Origin: Spirochaetales bacterium | GTDB lineage: Bacteria > Spirochaetota > Spirochaetia > Treponematales > Treponemataceae | Assembly (NCBI GenBank): GCA_003252395.1 | Contig: QKEL01000007.1 | Span: 29,117 to 93,116 of the forward strand | Length of the DNA stretch: 64,000 nucleotides | Direction: 5' to 3' | In this document: one piece after another, positions 8,057-19,227 of the stretch | Numbering within the stretch: the stretch's first letter is position 1 | How the letters are laid out: every line of letters starts with the position of its first letter | Made by a program: the position numbers and the translations under genes | Notes under the pieces: model-generated | Databases searched by the model: none | Seen by the model: the letters and a program-made list of their open reading frames with translations, nothing else | Told to the model about the DNA's origin: nothing

Positions 8057-10771
8057 ATGGCGGCGAATCCGGCGCAAAAGCCGAACTGGGAATCGGCCTT
8101 TGAGGCTATTCCGCTCGGCGTTTTCGAATACGATTGCGTTCACGACACCCACGACGGAAACGAGGCCTTCCGCGCCATAACCGGGGTTAAGCCCGGCGAG
8201 TCGCTTCGCGAGCACGGCTTCCGCATCGAACCGTACGAACTGGAGCGGATACGGTCGCTTTATTCCCACGAGGCGGATGACCGGCCCTTTCGTCACGAAT
8301 TCGAGTATCGGCACCCCGACGGGATAACGCGGAGGCTCAGGCTCATGGGCCGCCTGAGGCGGCCCTACCTGGACGGCGCGATCCTGGACGTAACCGCGAC
8401 GTGGCTCGCCGATACGGAGACCCTGACCGCGGAATCGCTGGAAAGCCCGCTTTTTGCCCAATTGCCCATAGCCATGGTAGTCATAGACCCGGAAACCCAC
8501 CTCATCGAGCAGGCCAACGAATACGCGGCCAAATTGTGGGGAGGCCCCCTCAGGAACCTCGTGGGGAAACGCTGCTACCACTTAATCTGCCCCCATCAGG
8601 AGGCGACCTGCCCCGTGTCCGACTTTTCGCTCAACGAGACGAAAAGCAATTTCATTACGGCGAAGGGCGAGCTCGTACAGGTTTCCAAGACCGTAATGGG
8701 CGCCAATATACGGGGACGGCGCAAGATTCTCGAATGCATCGTCGACGTGTCTCCCCTCGCGAAAAAAGAAGAACAGCTGAGGACCCTCACCGACCGCCTA
8801 CGCCTGGCGACCCGCGCGGGCGGCGTGGGAATTTGGGACTACGACTTCGAGCGCGGCGCGGAGGTATGGGACGAGCAGATGTTCAAGCTTTACGGCATAC
8901 CCCGCGACGATACGAAGGACGGGTTTCGGCTGTGGGCGGAAGGCATGCACCCCGAGGACCGGGACACCCAACTCGACCTCTTTCGCACGGTGGTGGAAAC
9001 CCACGCGGACTACAACGCGGAGTTCCGCGTGGTGTGGCCCGACGGGAGCGTGCATACCATCCGTTCCATGGCCCTCATGCAATTCGACCGAATGGGAAAC
9101 CCCACGCACCTCATCGGGACTAACTGGGACATTACCGACCAAAAGACAACCGAAGCGAACCTGATTCGCTATAACATGGAGATGGAAGCCGCCGGGCTGA
9201 GGGCGAACGAGCTGATGCTTCGGGCGGAAACGGCCAACGTGGCGAAAAGCGCCTTCCTGGCGACCATTAGCCACGAAATCAGAACGCCGTTGAACGGCAT
9301 CATCGGCATGAGCGGCCTCCTCCTGGACACGGCCCTCGATCGGGCGCAGCGTCAGTACGCGGAACTTATCAGGTCGGGGGGCACGAATCTTCTGGAATTG
9401 CTGAACCAGCTGCTGGACCATTCGAAGATAGAGGCGAATAAAATGCTTCTGGAACTTATGGAATTCAGCGTTTCCACCGTCATGGACGAAACGGTCATGC
9501 TCCTCAGCGGACAGGCCAGCCAGAAGGGCCTGAAGATACGCGTCGGTTATTCCCCCGATATGAGCGAAACCCTCGTGGGCGATCCGGGACGGCTCCGGCA
9601 GATTCTCGTAAACCTGGTCGGCAACGCGATTAAGTTTACCGAACGGGGCGAGATTCGGGTATCCGCGAAGAAGGAGAAAACGCAAGAAAGGGAAATAACC
9701 GTCAAGTTCTCCGTTCGGGACACGGGAATCGGCATTCCCGACGACAAAAAGGCCCTCCTCTTTCAGCCTTTCAGCCAACTCGACAGCACTAAAACCCGAA
9801 AGTACGGCGGCACGGGCCTGGGGCTCGCCATTTCAAAGCAGCTCACCGAACTCATGGGCGGCGAAATCGGCGTGGAGAGCCAAGAGGGCACGGGCTCGGA
9901 ATTTTGGTTTACCGCCGTTTTTGAGCTTCCCGAGAAAGAGCCAGGCCGCGACGCAGGCGAAGCGGGGGGTAAAAAGCCCGCGGTGCGTGAACCGGAGACC
10001 GCGAAACCCGCCGAATCGTTTACCCCTGCCCCGGGAGCGCCCTTAAAGGTACTGCTCGCGGAGGACAATCCGACGAACCGGCTCGTGGCCGAGAAAATTC
10101 TCGAAAAGTGCGGGGCGGAAGTCGATTCAGTCGCGAACGGAGCCGAGGCCCTCGACGCCCTTCGCCGGATTTCCTACGACATGCTCTTCCTGGACTGCAA
10201 TATGTCGGTTATGGACGGGTACGAAGCCGCGCGAAAGATACGGCGCGGGGAAGCCGCCTCGGAAGCGGGTAAAAGGCTGCCGATCATCGCCCTTACCGCC
10301 CACACGGGGGAGGAACAGCGGGTCAAGTGCCTTCAGTGCGGGATGGACGAAATGGTATCCAAACCCATCGACGCCCGCAAGATAGCGGAAGTCATCTCGA
10401 ACTATGCCCCCGCATACGCGGCGGCGGACCTTTTCGCCCCCGACGCCGTACGCGCCAGGCTGCTCGGCGACGAAAAACTCTTCAATAAACTCGTGACCGC
10501 GTTTCTGGGAGACGCGCCTAAGAAAATCGACGAGCTCGAGCGGGCGATCCGCGCGGGAGACGCGAAAGGGGCGTCCCGGGCAGCCCACAGCATCCACGGC
10601 GCCGCGCTGAACGTCGGTTCTCGGCGCCTGGCGAAGTGGGCGCTGAAACTGGACAAGACCGTATCGGAAAAAACCTTGGCCGAAAACCTGGAAAATTACG
10701 CGCGATTACGGGATACTTTTAATGAACTACGGAAAGCCCTGCAAAGGTATCGACCGGAGGAAAGCCGATGA
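8057..10771 (+). CDS. PAS-containing hybrid histidine kinase (REC-HPt)
   Basis: 904 residues, no obvious membrane segment, so a cytoplasmic sensor. About three PAS-like domains lie at 10-120, 130-235 and 245-355. HisKA carries the phospho-acceptor His406 in [10 protein letters not shown]. It is followed by a HATPase domain with DTGIGIPDD and GTGLGLAI. The receiver (about 668-790) has Asp713 in [14 protein letters not shown]-terminal HPt has His844 in AAHSIHG. The second PAS carries a Cys-rich stretch ([15 protein letters not shown]) that could be redox-active. It is a complete His-Asp-His relay in one chain, overlapping the next kinase gene by four bases. Confidence 0.93.
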   Translation: MAANPAQKPNWESAFEAIPLGVFEYDCVHDTHDGNEAFRAITGVKPGESLREHGFRIEPYELERIRSLYSHEADDRPFRHEFEYRHPDGITRRLRLMGRLRRPYLDGAILDVTATWLADTETLTAESLESPLFAQLPIAMVVIDPETHLIEQANEYAAKLWGGPLRNLVGKRCYHLICPHQEATCPVSDFSLNETKSNFITAKGELVQVSKTVMGANIRGRRKILECIVDVSPLAKKEEQLRTLTDRLRLATRAGGVGIWDYDFERGAEVWDEQMFKLYGIPRDDTKDGFRLWAEGMHPEDRDTQLDLFRTVVETHADYNAEFRVVWPDGSVHTIRSMALMQFDRMGNPTHLIGTNWDITDQKTTEANLIRYNMEMEAAGLRANELMLRAETANVAKSAFLATISHEIRTPLNGIIGMSGLLLDTALDRAQRQYAELIRSGGTNLLELLNQLLDHSKIEANKMLLELMEFSVSTVMDETVMLLSGQASQKGLKIRVGYSPDMSETLVGDPGRLRQILVNLVGNAIKFTERGEIRVSAKKEKTQEREITVKFSVRDTGIGIPDDKKALLFQPFSQLDSTKTRKYGGTGLGLAISKQLTELMGGEIGVESQEGTGSEFWFTAVFELPEKEPGRDAGEAGGKKPAVREPETAKPAESFTPAPGAPLKVLLAEDNPTNRLVAEKILEKCGAEVDSVANGAEALDALRRISYDMLFLDCNMSVMDGYEAARKIRRGEAASEAGKRLPIIALTAHTGEEQRVKCLQCGMDEMVSKPIDARKIAEVISNYAPAYAAADLFAPDAVRARLLGDEKLFNKLVTAFLGDAPKKIDELERAIRAGDAKGASRAAHSIHGAALNVGSRRLAKWALKLDKTVSEKTLAENLENYARLRDTFNELRKALQRYRPEESR

Positions 10772-11805
10772 GAATACTCGTGGCCGACGACGACGTTGCG
10801 TCCAGAACCATTTTGACGATGCTCCTCGAAAAAAACGGGCACTCCGTGCATACGTGCGACAACGGGACGGAAGCGCTGGAACTCCTGACGAGGGCCGACC
10901 ACCCCGAACTGGCGATCCTCGATTGGCTCATGCCCGGCCTTGACGGCATCGAGGTATGCCAGAGGCTGAGAGCCGCCGAGCGGGACCTGCCCGTCTACGT
11001 AATCATGCTGACCATCAAGGGCGAGAAGAACGATATCGTGCGGGGACTCGATTCGGGGGCGAACGATTACATTTCCAAGCCTTACGATCCCGGCGAGCTG
11101 CATGCGCGTATCCTCGCGGGAGAGCGGATCATAGGCCTCCAAAAAGAGCTGAAAAAGAGGGCCGACGAGGCCATTGACAGCGAATTGCGCATTAAGGCCC
11201 TCCTCAGCGAAAAGGAAACCCTTCTTTTCGAGATTCACAGCAGGGTAAAAAACAATCTGCAAACCATTTCGAACATGCTCACGCTGCAGGCGGAGACACT
11301 GCAGGATCCCAAGGCCTCCCTCGCGCTTCACAATACCATCGCGCGGATCGCGAACATGGGAATACTCCATGACCGCCTCTACCGGAACGGGACTGCGGAA
11401 ACGCTCTCGGTCAAGTCGTACGTCGAGCAACTCGTCTCGAACATCGCGGGGCTGTACCCGGACCACAAGAAGGTATCCTTCGATTACGACATCTCGGACT
11501 TCCCGGTGAATACGGCCCAAATATCCAAGATCGGGATGATCATCAACGAGCTCGTGATGAATTCCATGGAGTACGCGTTCAAGGGCAGGGACTCGGGAGA
11601 GGTTCTCATTTCCATCCGGAAGCAGGACGGGTTTATCCGCCTGGGCTTCGCGGACAACGGCAACGGGCTCCCCGAAACGGTGGATACGGAAAATCCCGAA
11701 ACCTTCGGACTGCGGCTGGTACGCGGCATGTGCCGCCAGCTGAACGGCACGTTCACCGTGGACCGGACGGGGGGAAGCGGCTATAAATTCAATTTCGCGG
11801 GGTAA
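10768..11805 (+). CDS. Response regulator-histidine kinase fusion (REC-HisKA_2)
   Basis: 345 residues. An N-terminal receiver (Asp52 in AILDWLMPG, Lys in ISKPYDPGE) is joined to a HisKA_2-type kinase with His157 in EIHSRVKNNLQTISNML. The ATPase domain has N-box NELVMNSMEYAF and GFADNGNGLP. Such proteins are typically phosphorylated on REC by an upstream kinase and then change their own kinase output. The ATGA overlap with the hybrid kinase indicates translational coupling and one pathway. Confidence 0.92.
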   Translation: MRILVADDDVASRTILTMLLEKNGHSVHTCDNGTEALELLTRADHPELAILDWLMPGLDGIEVCQRLRAAERDLPVYVIMLTIKGEKNDIVRGLDSGANDYISKPYDPGELHARILAGERIIGLQKELKKRADEAIDSELRIKALLSEKETLLFEIHSRVKNNLQTISNMLTLQAETLQDPKASLALHNTIARIANMGILHDRLYRNGTAETLSVKSYVEQLVSNIAGLYPDHKKVSFDYDISDFPVNTAQISKIGMIINELVMNSMEYAFKGRDSGEVLISIRKQDGFIRLGFADNGNGLPETVDTENPETFGLRLVRGMCRQLNGTFTVDRTGGSGYKFNFAG

Positions 11806-11926
11806 TGGCGGAACGAACTTATTATATCTATAAAAATAGTTTGCAAATCCCGCGCGAATGCTCAATGATTATTGTATCGGCGGCACGGTGACCGCCGGAT
11901 AGATTCCAAGGAGATAACAAAATACG
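11806..11926 (+). promoter_or_regulatory. Probable promoter and leader of the chemotaxis operon
   Basis: TTGCAA near 11841 and AATGAT are spaced 17 bases apart. A small GC stem (CGGCGG...CCGCCG) and AAGGAG precede the cheA ATG. No sigma28-type site was seen. Confidence 0.35.
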
Positions 11927-14203
11927 ATGGGCGCCCCGCTTGACGACGAGACGAAAGAAATTATCGTGTCCTTTATCGAGGAAGGATACGAGCGATTGGA
12001 CGACGCCGAGAACCAGCTATCGAAGCTTGAGGAAAGCGATGACAAGACGGCGAAGCTCAATTCGGTTTTCCGGCTTTTCCACTCGGTCAAGGGTTCCGCG
12101 GGCTATCTCGGATTCGACCATATCAAGCGACTGACCCATGTCGCGGAAACCCTTCTCGACGCCTTTCTCAAGGAACATTACGAGCCGACCCCGGATTCCG
12201 TCGACGCGGTATTCCGTACCATCGACGTACTGCGAGGCCTTATCGCCACGGTGGAAAAAACCTGGTCGGATTCCGACGGGGAAAGCGCGGCCCACGCGCA
12301 GGCGGACGCCATCGAGGGCGTAATCGCCTCGCTGAAGGGAACCCCCGCTCCCGAAAAGGAACCGATACCGGAAGCGGTCGCGGCCGCCGAACCGACCGGC
12401 GCGGCTGCGATGCCGAACGAGGTCCGCCTGACCTCCCTCGTTTCCCGGGATATGGTCGAGCGCTTTATCGGCGAATGCGCCGATACCGTGGACGCGACGG
12501 AGCGGATCGCGCTCTCCCTGGAAAACGGCAAGGTTGAAACCGAAAAGGTGAACGATATCTTCCGGGCCGTCCATACCATCAAGGGCAATTCCGGGTTTTT
12601 CGGCTATCTCCTGCTCGAAAGCTCGTGCATGGAAATGGAAAGCCTCCTGGACGACGCCCGAAAGTCGGCGGCTGCCGTTACCGAGCCCTTTATCAACAAG
12701 GCAATCAAATTCATAGACCGCCTGCGCGGTATCCTTTCGAGCGTGGATATACGGGAAGGAGACGGGTCGGCCGAAACGCCGGGACCGATCGAGAGCCAAA
12801 CCGCCCCGAAGCCCGCCCCGGCCGGGAACGACGGCTACAAAACCCTCGGCGAAATTCTCGTGAGCATGGGGGCGGTCGATAGCGAACAGGTAGACGAGGC
12901 CCTGAAAGAACAGGTGAGGCCCCTCGGGGAAATCCTCGTCGATAAGGGCGTGGTGGACCGACAGGTCGTGGACACGGCGCTCAGGGAGCAGCAAAGCCAG
13001 GCGGCCGCCGCCGAGGTCACGGACCGCCACGAGGTGGTACGCCGGGAAATCAGGGTGGACACCGCGAAGCTGGACAAGCTGTTCGAATTGGTCGGCGAGC
13101 TTATCACCGCCGAAGCCATGGTGCTCAATAGCCCGGACCTCGCGGGGCTCAAGCTAGACAACTTCGGGAAATCCTACGCGCGACTGACCAAAATAAGCCG
13201 GGAGATTCAGGAAACCACCATGATGATCCGCATGATTCCCCTGGACGGACTGTTCCAGAAAATGCGGCGCCTGGTCAGGGACCTTTCCCGAAAATTCGAC
13301 AAGCCCATAGACTTTATCGTTTCCGGCCAGGATACGGAAATGGACAAAAACGTGATCGAGCAGGTCGCGGACCCCCTCGTGCACATTCTCAGAAACGCGA
13401 TCGATCACGGCATCGAGTCCCGCGCGGAACGGGCTTCCCGGGGAAAGCCGGAAACGGGCACCGTGCGGCTCAACGCGAAATACGAGGGCTCTGATATTTG
13501 GATTACCATCAAGGACGACGGCGCGGGCCTGCACCGGGACCGAATTCTCGCGAAGGCGGCCGAGCGCGGGCTTCTCAAAGGCGACGGCGCGGCCATGAGC
13601 GACTCGGAGGTATGGCAATATATCTTTGAGCCCGGCTTTTCAACGGCCGCCGCGGTTTCCGAGGTTTCCGGAAGGGGCGTCGGGCTCGACGTGGTCAAGA
13701 AAAACCTGGAGCGAATCCACGGCAGGATCGACATTTTCACGTCGCCCGGAATCGGAACCGAATTCGTGCTGGTCATTCCCCTGACCATGGCGATCATCGA
13801 CGGCATTACCGTCAGGGTCGGCCAAAACCGGTACTCGTTGCCCCTGGGCGACATTATCGAGTTCGTCAAGGTGAGCCGGGCGCAGCTCACGCGAACCGAT
13901 TCCGAGGGAGACACGGTAAATATCCGCCAGGAGTTTTTGCCGCTCATTAAGCTATCGGAGGTTTTTCGCGTACGGGACGGAGAAACCGACCCGACCAAGG
14001 GGATCATTATTATAGTGCAGAACAACGGAAGAAAGGCCTGTCTCCTTATCGACGAGGTAGTGGGCAACCAACAGATAGTCGTAAAGTCCCTTTCCGAGTA
14101 TTTGGGCAAGGTAGACGGGATTTCGGGATGCAGCATTCTCGGGGACGGGAGCGTAAGCTTTATCGTCGACACGGGCAGGCTGCTGACCATGAAACTGGAT
14201 TGA
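11927..14203 (+). CDS. cheA: Chemotaxis histidine kinase CheA with two HPt domains and MshEN-like repeats
   Basis: 758 residues. Two HPt domains carry His52 ([13 protein letters not shown]) and His216 ([13 protein letters not shown]). They are followed by two copies of the pattern LGEILVxxGxVxxxxVxxAL at about 305-357, resembling the MshEN c-di-GMP-binding fold. Next come the dimerisation helices, the HATPase domain ([19 protein letters not shown]) and a C-terminal CheW-like domain. It phosphorylates CheY and CheB in response to receptors. Having two HPt domains is a departure from the usual single P1. First gene of a ten-gene operon. Confidence 0.96.
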   Translation: MGAPLDDETKEIIVSFIEEGYERLDDAENQLSKLEESDDKTAKLNSVFRLFHSVKGSAGYLGFDHIKRLTHVAETLLDAFLKEHYEPTPDSVDAVFRTIDVLRGLIATVEKTWSDSDGESAAHAQADAIEGVIASLKGTPAPEKEPIPEAVAAAEPTGAAAMPNEVRLTSLVSRDMVERFIGECADTVDATERIALSLENGKVETEKVNDIFRAVHTIKGNSGFFGYLLLESSCMEMESLLDDARKSAAAVTEPFINKAIKFIDRLRGILSSVDIREGDGSAETPGPIESQTAPKPAPAGNDGYKTLGEILVSMGAVDSEQVDEALKEQVRPLGEILVDKGVVDRQVVDTALREQQSQAAAAEVTDRHEVVRREIRVDTAKLDKLFELVGELITAEAMVLNSPDLAGLKLDNFGKSYARLTKISREIQETTMMIRMIPLDGLFQKMRRLVRDLSRKFDKPIDFIVSGQDTEMDKNVIEQVADPLVHILRNAIDHGIESRAERASRGKPETGTVRLNAKYEGSDIWITIKDDGAGLHRDRILAKAAERGLLKGDGAAMSDSEVWQYIFEPGFSTAAAVSEVSGRGVGLDVVKKNLERIHGRIDIFTSPGIGTEFVLVIPLTMAIIDGITVRVGQNRYSLPLGDIIEFVKVSRAQLTRTDSEGDTVNIRQEFLPLIKLSEVFRVRDGETDPTKGIIIIVQNNGRKACLLIDEVVGNQQIVVKSLSEYLGKVDGISGCSILGDGSVSFIVDTGRLLTMKLD

Positions 14204-14225
14204 TCGGCTTTTAAGGAGGAATTAT

Positions 14226-17030
14226 ATGAAAATAATGGCAAAATTGCTCACGGCCTTCTTGGGAGTGGCGTTTATCTGCGGGGTGATCGGTACGTTCGCC
14301 ATCGGCATGATCGGCAGCCTCGACTCGACCATCATGGAAATGAACACGAAGACGATCCCCTCGATCGCCTATCTCGATACCATATCGAAGGAATTCAGGA
14401 CGATACTCGGAACGGTCCAGAACCTCGCCAACCCCCGGGGGGGCTATACTCCCGGCTATATCGACGAGCAGTTGGCGGCCATAGACGCGAGCCGGGCGAA
14501 GTACCGCCCGGTAATGGACCTATACGACGCGCTCCCCAAAACCGCGGAGGAACAAATTCTGTGGAATGCCGTTAAGGACACGCTCACCTCGGGGGCCGCC
14601 TATACCAATACCACGGTAGAACTGACGAAAAAGGTCCTTTCCCTGCCCACGGCGGAGGAAATTGAGGCGCAATACGATCAGGTGAACGCCCACGTATTCG
14701 GGCCCGACCGCAAGGCGTTCACCACGCTCTTCGATAACCTGGAAAAAAACGTGGCGTACGTTTCCGACTACTACGGGACCCAAATGGCGCTCAAGGCGAA
14801 TAAGACCGGTGACTTCGCGAAGGCCTCCATGGTAGCCATTACCCTCGCCGGCCTCGCGCTCGCCGTCGCCCTCGGCATTATTTTCGGCAATTCGATGAGC
14901 GCGACGGTAAAGAAAGCGGTGGCGGCGCTGGAAAAGATCGCCCAGGGAGACATGAACGCGAAGCTTTCCCTCCGCGGAAAGGACGAATTCCAGCAGGTAG
15001 CGCGTGCGATAGACACCGTGACCGGCACCATCTCGGCGATGATAGCGGAGGCGGAACGGCTCACGGCGGCCGCGGTGGCCGGAAGGCTCACGGTGCGCGG
15101 CGAGGCCGACAAATTCTCCGGCGGGTACCGCGACGTGGTCAACGGCGTAAACTCGGTCATGAACGCCCTGGTCGGTTTCCTGGACAACATGCCGAACCCC
15201 GCCATGATCATAAACCGCGATTACGAGGTTCAATACATGAACAAGGCCGGCGCCGCCCTCGGTAACGCCGAAGCGGACGATCTCGTTCGGGCGCGGCGCA
15301 AATGCTTCGACTTTTTCCACACCTCGGATTGCAGAACCCAAAATTGCGCCTGTACCCGGGCCATGCAGCTTAATAGCCAGCAAAACTCGGAAACCGAGGC
15401 GCGGCCGCTTACCGAGACCTTCGATATCGCCTACACCGGCGTTCCGATCCTTTCCCGAACGGGAGAAACCATCGGCGCCTTCGAGGTTATCGTCGACCAG
15501 ACCATGATCAAGAAGGCGGAACGGAAAATGAACAAGATAGCGGCGTTCCAGAACGAGGAAATCGCCCGGCTCAAGGGAAACCTCCAGAAAATAGCCCAGG
15601 GCAACCTCGACTGCGATTTCGCCGTATCCGCGGCCGACGAAGACACGAAGGATACCGCCGAGCTTTTCATGAGCATTTCCGGCGCCCTCAGCCAATCGGT
15701 GCGGGCCATCGAGGCCCTCGTCGCCGACGCGGACATGCTCGCCGAGGCGGCGGTGGCGGGCGCCCTGCAGACCCGCGCGGACGAAACCCGCCATCTGGGC
15801 GACTACCAAAAGATCATCTCCGGTTTCAACCGTACGCTGGACCTGGTGATCGCGCCGATCAACGAGACCATCGCGGTGTTCAAGCGCCTGGCGGAAGGGG
15901 ACCTGACCCAAGCCATGGTCGGCGACTACCGGGGCGATTTCGACGTGCTCAAAACGGCGCTCAACGAATCGCTGAGGTCCATCAACGATACCCTCGCGCA
16001 GATCAATATCGCCGTGGACCAGGTCGCCGAAGGTTCCGTCCAGGTTTCGCAGGCGAGCCAGTCCCTCTCGCAAGGCGCCTCGGAGCAGGCCTCGTCGCTG
16101 GAGGAGATCACCTCTTCCACCACGGAAATAGCGAGCCAGACGAAGCAGAATACCGAGAACGCCCTGAGGATGAACGACCTCGCGCGTTCGGCCCAGGAAA
16201 ACGCGACGAACGGGAACGGGCAAATGAAGGAACTCGTGTCCGCCATGAACGATATCAACACCAGCGCAGAGGAGATCAAGAAGGTCGTCAAAACCATCGA
16301 CGATATTTCCTTCCAGATCAACCTGCTCGCGTTGAACGCCAACGTCGAGGCAGCCCGGGCGGGAAAATACGGCAAGGGCTTCGCGGTGGTCGCCGAGGAG
16401 GTGCGAAACCTCGCGGTGAGAAGCGCGGAGTCGGTGAAGGACACGACCCGAATGGTGGAAGAGGCTATCACGAACATCCAAAGGGGAAACGAGCTCGTGG
16501 ACAGCACAGCCAACCAGCTTGACCAGATCGTCGCGGGCGCGTCGCAGGTATCGGAAATCGCGGAAGAAGTCGCGACGGCGGGACGGGAACAAACCCAGGG
16601 CCTGGAGCAGATATCGTTAGGCCTTACCCAGATAGACCAGGTTACCCAGAGCAATACCGCCAGCGCCGAACAGAGCGCGTCGGCGTCGGAAGAGCTTTCG
16701 TCCCAGGCCCAACAGGTCAAGGCCATGCTCGCGCGGTTCAAGATCGCCTCGGAAGAGCGAACCATGGGCGGCGCGGGAAACGCGGAGCTATTGGCCATGC
16801 TCCGGGCGGAGCTTGCCCAGCGCGGCATTCGCCACGAGAGCGCGGGCGAGAAAGTCCCCGCGGTAGCCAGAAAGCCCGGCGCGACGCAGGGACGGCCAAC
16901 GGCGCCCGCGCGCCCGGCGCCGGGCCGGGCGGGCGCCGCCGGCAACGTACTCTCGTCCAGCGGCAGGACCGGGCCGGTGAACCCGGCCGACATTATCTCG
17001 CTGGACGACGACAACTTCGGAAAATTCTGA
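14226..17030 (+). CDS. Methyl-accepting chemotaxis protein with HAMP and PAS domains
   Basis: 934 residues. TM1 is at about 7-30, a periplasmic four-helix-like sensor at 31-195, TM2 at about 200-222, then HAMP repeats. A PAS domain lies near 318-435 with a cysteine cluster ([17 protein letters not shown]), followed by further HAMP-like segments. The signalling hairpin has [20 protein letters not shown] and [13 protein letters not shown]. The C-terminal tail is Ala/Pro/Arg-rich and ends in DDDNFGKF; it has no NWETF-type CheR tether. GGAGGA precedes the start. It probably signals to the CheA/CheW encoded on either side. Confidence 0.93.
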   Translation: MKIMAKLLTAFLGVAFICGVIGTFAIGMIGSLDSTIMEMNTKTIPSIAYLDTISKEFRTILGTVQNLANPRGGYTPGYIDEQLAAIDASRAKYRPVMDLYDALPKTAEEQILWNAVKDTLTSGAAYTNTTVELTKKVLSLPTAEEIEAQYDQVNAHVFGPDRKAFTTLFDNLEKNVAYVSDYYGTQMALKANKTGDFAKASMVAITLAGLALAVALGIIFGNSMSATVKKAVAALEKIAQGDMNAKLSLRGKDEFQQVARAIDTVTGTISAMIAEAERLTAAAVAGRLTVRGEADKFSGGYRDVVNGVNSVMNALVGFLDNMPNPAMIINRDYEVQYMNKAGAALGNAEADDLVRARRKCFDFFHTSDCRTQNCACTRAMQLNSQQNSETEARPLTETFDIAYTGVPILSRTGETIGAFEVIVDQTMIKKAERKMNKIAAFQNEEIARLKGNLQKIAQGNLDCDFAVSAADEDTKDTAELFMSISGALSQSVRAIEALVADADMLAEAAVAGALQTRADETRHLGDYQKIISGFNRTLDLVIAPINETIAVFKRLAEGDLTQAMVGDYRGDFDVLKTALNESLRSINDTLAQINIAVDQVAEGSVQVSQASQSLSQGASEQASSLEEITSSTTEIASQTKQNTENALRMNDLARSAQENATNGNGQMKELVSAMNDINTSAEEIKKVVKTIDDISFQINLLALNANVEAARAGKYGKGFAVVAEEVRNLAVRSAESVKDTTRMVEEAITNIQRGNELVDSTANQLDQIVAGASQVSEIAEEVATAGREQTQGLEQISLGLTQIDQVTQSNTASAEQSASASEELSSQAQQVKAMLARFKIASEERTMGGAGNAELLAMLRAELAQRGIRHESAGEKVPAVARKPGATQGRPTAPARPAPGRAGAAGNVLSSSGRTGPVNPADIISLDDDNFGKF

Positions 17031-17046
17031 CTAAAGGAAGGGCGTC

Positions 17047-17574
17047 ATGGTCGAATTGAAAGCGGGCTCCTCGGCGGACGATTTTCTCGTGGATGACGAG
17101 GACAACGAGGATACCCAGGCAAACAAATACCTATTTTTCCGCATCGGCAAGGAGTCGTACGGGATCGGCATACGGTTCGTGATCGAGATAATCGAGCTCC
17201 AGACCATCTCCGAGGTTCCCGATATGCCCCGATACGTGAAGGGCGTCATCAACCTGCGCGGCAAGGTCATACCCATCGTGGACCTCCGCCTCAGGTTCGA
17301 CATGGAAGAGCGGGAATACGATAACCGGACCTGCATCATCGTGACCGAGGTAGACGGCGTATTGGTCGGCTGCCTGGTCGATACGGTGGAAGAGGTGATG
17401 GAGATCCCGGAGAAGGCCATCGAACCGCCGCCCAACTTCCGTACCACCTCCGGACGGGACCGGTATATCAGCGGAATGGGCAAGGCCGGAGATTCCATCA
17501 AGATACTGCTGGACGTGGAAAAGATCGTGAAGGACGATAACCTTACCGCCGCGGGGGAAGCCGCCGGTGAATGA
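17047..17574 (+). CDS. cheW: Chemotaxis coupling protein CheW
   Basis: 175 residues; couples receptors to CheA. It has an acidic N-terminal extension of about 30 residues, then the SH3-like CheW fold with YGIGIRFVIEIIELQTISEVP, VKGVINLRGKVIPIVDLR and LVDTVEEVMEIP. AAAGGAAGG precedes the ATG. Its stop overlaps the cheR start by 8 bases. Confidence 0.95.
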   Translation: MVELKAGSSADDFLVDDEDNEDTQANKYLFFRIGKESYGIGIRFVIEIIELQTISEVPDMPRYVKGVINLRGKVIPIVDLRLRFDMEEREYDNRTCIIVTEVDGVLVGCLVDTVEEVMEIPEKAIEPPPNFRTTSGRDRYISGMGKAGDSIKILLDVEKIVKDDNLTAAGEAAGE

Positions 17575-18463
17575 AATCGGGGACGCCTTCTCGCAGAACG
17601 AGGATTTAATACCCCTCAGCGGGCGGGAGTTTACGTACATCACCGCGCTGGTCTACGACCGCTTCGGGATTCACCTGCCCGAGCAAAAAAAGGTGCTCGT
17701 TTCCGGCAGGCTCTCGAAGCGCTTGAGGCGGCTGGGATGCAAGAACTTTTCGGATTATATACGCCTGCTCGAAAACGACTCGACGGGCGCGGAAATATCC
17801 GAAATGATCAACCTCTTGACCACGAACCATTCCTTCTTCTTCCGGGAAGGGGAGCATTTCGATTTTCTGGCCAATACGGTACTTTCCGACCTATCGGGCG
17901 CATTCGCGCGCGGCGGTCCCTACCCCTTGCGGATTTGGAGCGCCGGCTGCGCCAGCGGGGAGGAAGTGTATTCCGTGGCCATGCTTCTGCATGACCGCTA
18001 CGCGGGAAAGCCCGGCGCGCCCGACATCGGGCTTCTCGCCACGGACATATCGCTGACCGCGTTGAGAACCGCGCGGGAGGGAATATACGCCGCGCAGAAA
18101 TTCAACGAAATGCCTTCCCGTTTCCGGCAGCGGTATCTCGGCGCGACCGAAGAACGGGAATACGCCGTGGCGGAAGAGATCAAGGCCATGGTGCTTTTCA
18201 AGCGGCTGAACCTGATGGCCGAATCGTACCCGATGAAGGGACAATTCGACGTGGTGTTTTGCAGGAACGTCATGATATACTTTAACCAGGAATCCCGTAA
18301 CCGGGTCGTTTCCACGCTGTACCGGTACGTGAAGCCCGGCGGGTATCTGTTCATCGGGCACTCGGAATCGCTGCCCCGGGAATGGAACCCCTTCGATTAC
18401 GTTAAGCCCGCGATATACCGCAAAGGCGTTGAACCAACGAAGTCACAAGGAGTAAGACGATGA
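17567..18463 (+). CDS. cheR: Chemotaxis receptor methyltransferase CheR
   Basis: 298 residues; transfers methyl groups from S-adenosylmethionine to receptor glutamates. It has an N-terminal helical domain (LLTTNHSFFFRE), then the SAM-binding block IWSAGCASGEEVYSVAM, LATDIS, and VVFCRNVMIYFN. The start is GTG at 17567, inside the cheW end. It pairs functionally with cheB downstream for adaptation. Confidence 0.95.
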   Translation: MNEIGDAFSQNEDLIPLSGREFTYITALVYDRFGIHLPEQKKVLVSGRLSKRLRRLGCKNFSDYIRLLENDSTGAEISEMINLLTTNHSFFFREGEHFDFLANTVLSDLSGAFARGGPYPLRIWSAGCASGEEVYSVAMLLHDRYAGKPGAPDIGLLATDISLTALRTAREGIYAAQKFNEMPSRFRQRYLGATEEREYAVAEEIKAMVLFKRLNLMAESYPMKGQFDVVFCRNVMIYFNQESRNRVVSTLYRYVKPGGYLFIGHSESLPREWNPFDYVKPAIYRKGVEPTKSQGVRR

Positions 18464-19227
18464 CCGGCGCGAAAATTTTCACTGTCGCGAACCAGAAGGG
18501 AGGCGTGGGAAAAACCTCGTCGGTAATCCAGATAGCCTCCGGCCTCGCCAGGCGCGGGGAAAAGGTTCTCATGATCGACGGGGATCCCCAGGGGAACCTA
18601 ACGCTCTTTTTCGGCGCGAAGGACAAGCGCGATTTTTCCGCCTTGGTAAGCGATCTTGCCAAGGGAGAAAAGACCAAGGCGGACGCCTACATAAACGCGC
18701 GGGTCAGGCGCAACCTCGACCTCATACCCGCGGGGAACAAGCGTCTCCGGCTGGACGTCCGGGACACCGAAATCATCGGCGACTACGCCCGTTTCACGGA
18801 CTTTATCAACCCCTTGCGGGAGCGGTACGAATGGATCATCATCGACTCGTCGCCGTCGAACAGCCCGCTGGAGCATATGCTGATCCGGGCCAGCGACGCG
18901 GTGATTATCCCGCTGGAATTCCAGCTCTATTCCGTTTCGGGGCTTGAATCCATACTCGATGAGGTCCGCTCCTGCTCCGCGGAGGCCGGCAGGGAAATTC
19001 ACGTGCACTCCCTCCTTTTCACCAAGGCCGAAAACCGCCTCCACCGCGTGCAAACCTACCGCGAGCTCTTCTCGAGCTTCCACATTCCGGTATACGAAAT
19101 TTGCAAATCCGAATATATCTCCCGATCCCTCGAAAAATCCCGGACCATTTGGGAATGCGGCCCGTCGAGCTACGCCGCCCGGGATTATCGAACCTTGCTC
19201 GACAAAGGGTTTCCGGTGCGGCAATGA
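18460..19227 (+). CDS. ParA/Soj-family ATPase within the chemotaxis operon
   Basis: 255 residues with a deviant Walker A, KGGVGKT (13-19), then DGDPQGNLT and IIDSSPSNSPLEHML. These are typical of ParA/MinD-like ATPases that position cargo on the nucleoid or at poles. It is translationally coupled to cheR and the next gene (4-bp overlaps), and no parB or parS-like site is present. This matches the known role of ParC/PpfA-type ATPases in placing chemoreceptor arrays, so that role is inferred rather than chromosome segregation. Confidence 0.85.
   Translation: MTGAKIFTVANQKGGVGKTSSVIQIASGLARRGEKVLMIDGDPQGNLTLFFGAKDKRDFSALVSDLAKGEKTKADAYINARVRRNLDLIPAGNKRLRLDVRDTEIIGDYARFTDFINPLRERYEWIIIDSSPSNSPLEHMLIRASDAVIIPLEFQLYSVSGLESILDEVRSCSAEAGREIHVHSLLFTKAENRLHRVQTYRELFSSFHIPVYEICKSEYISRSLEKSRTIWECGPSSYAARDYRTLLDKGFPVRQ

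Noticed and set aside
14520..16592. Long open frame antisense to the MCP gene (about 690 codons)
   Set aside because: Composition is a mirror of the MCP frame in GC-rich DNA, with no recognisable motif and no start signals.
18460..19227. Chromosome or plasmid partition locus
   Set aside because: No ParB gene or parS-like repeats; the gene is coupled to chemotaxis genes on both sides.
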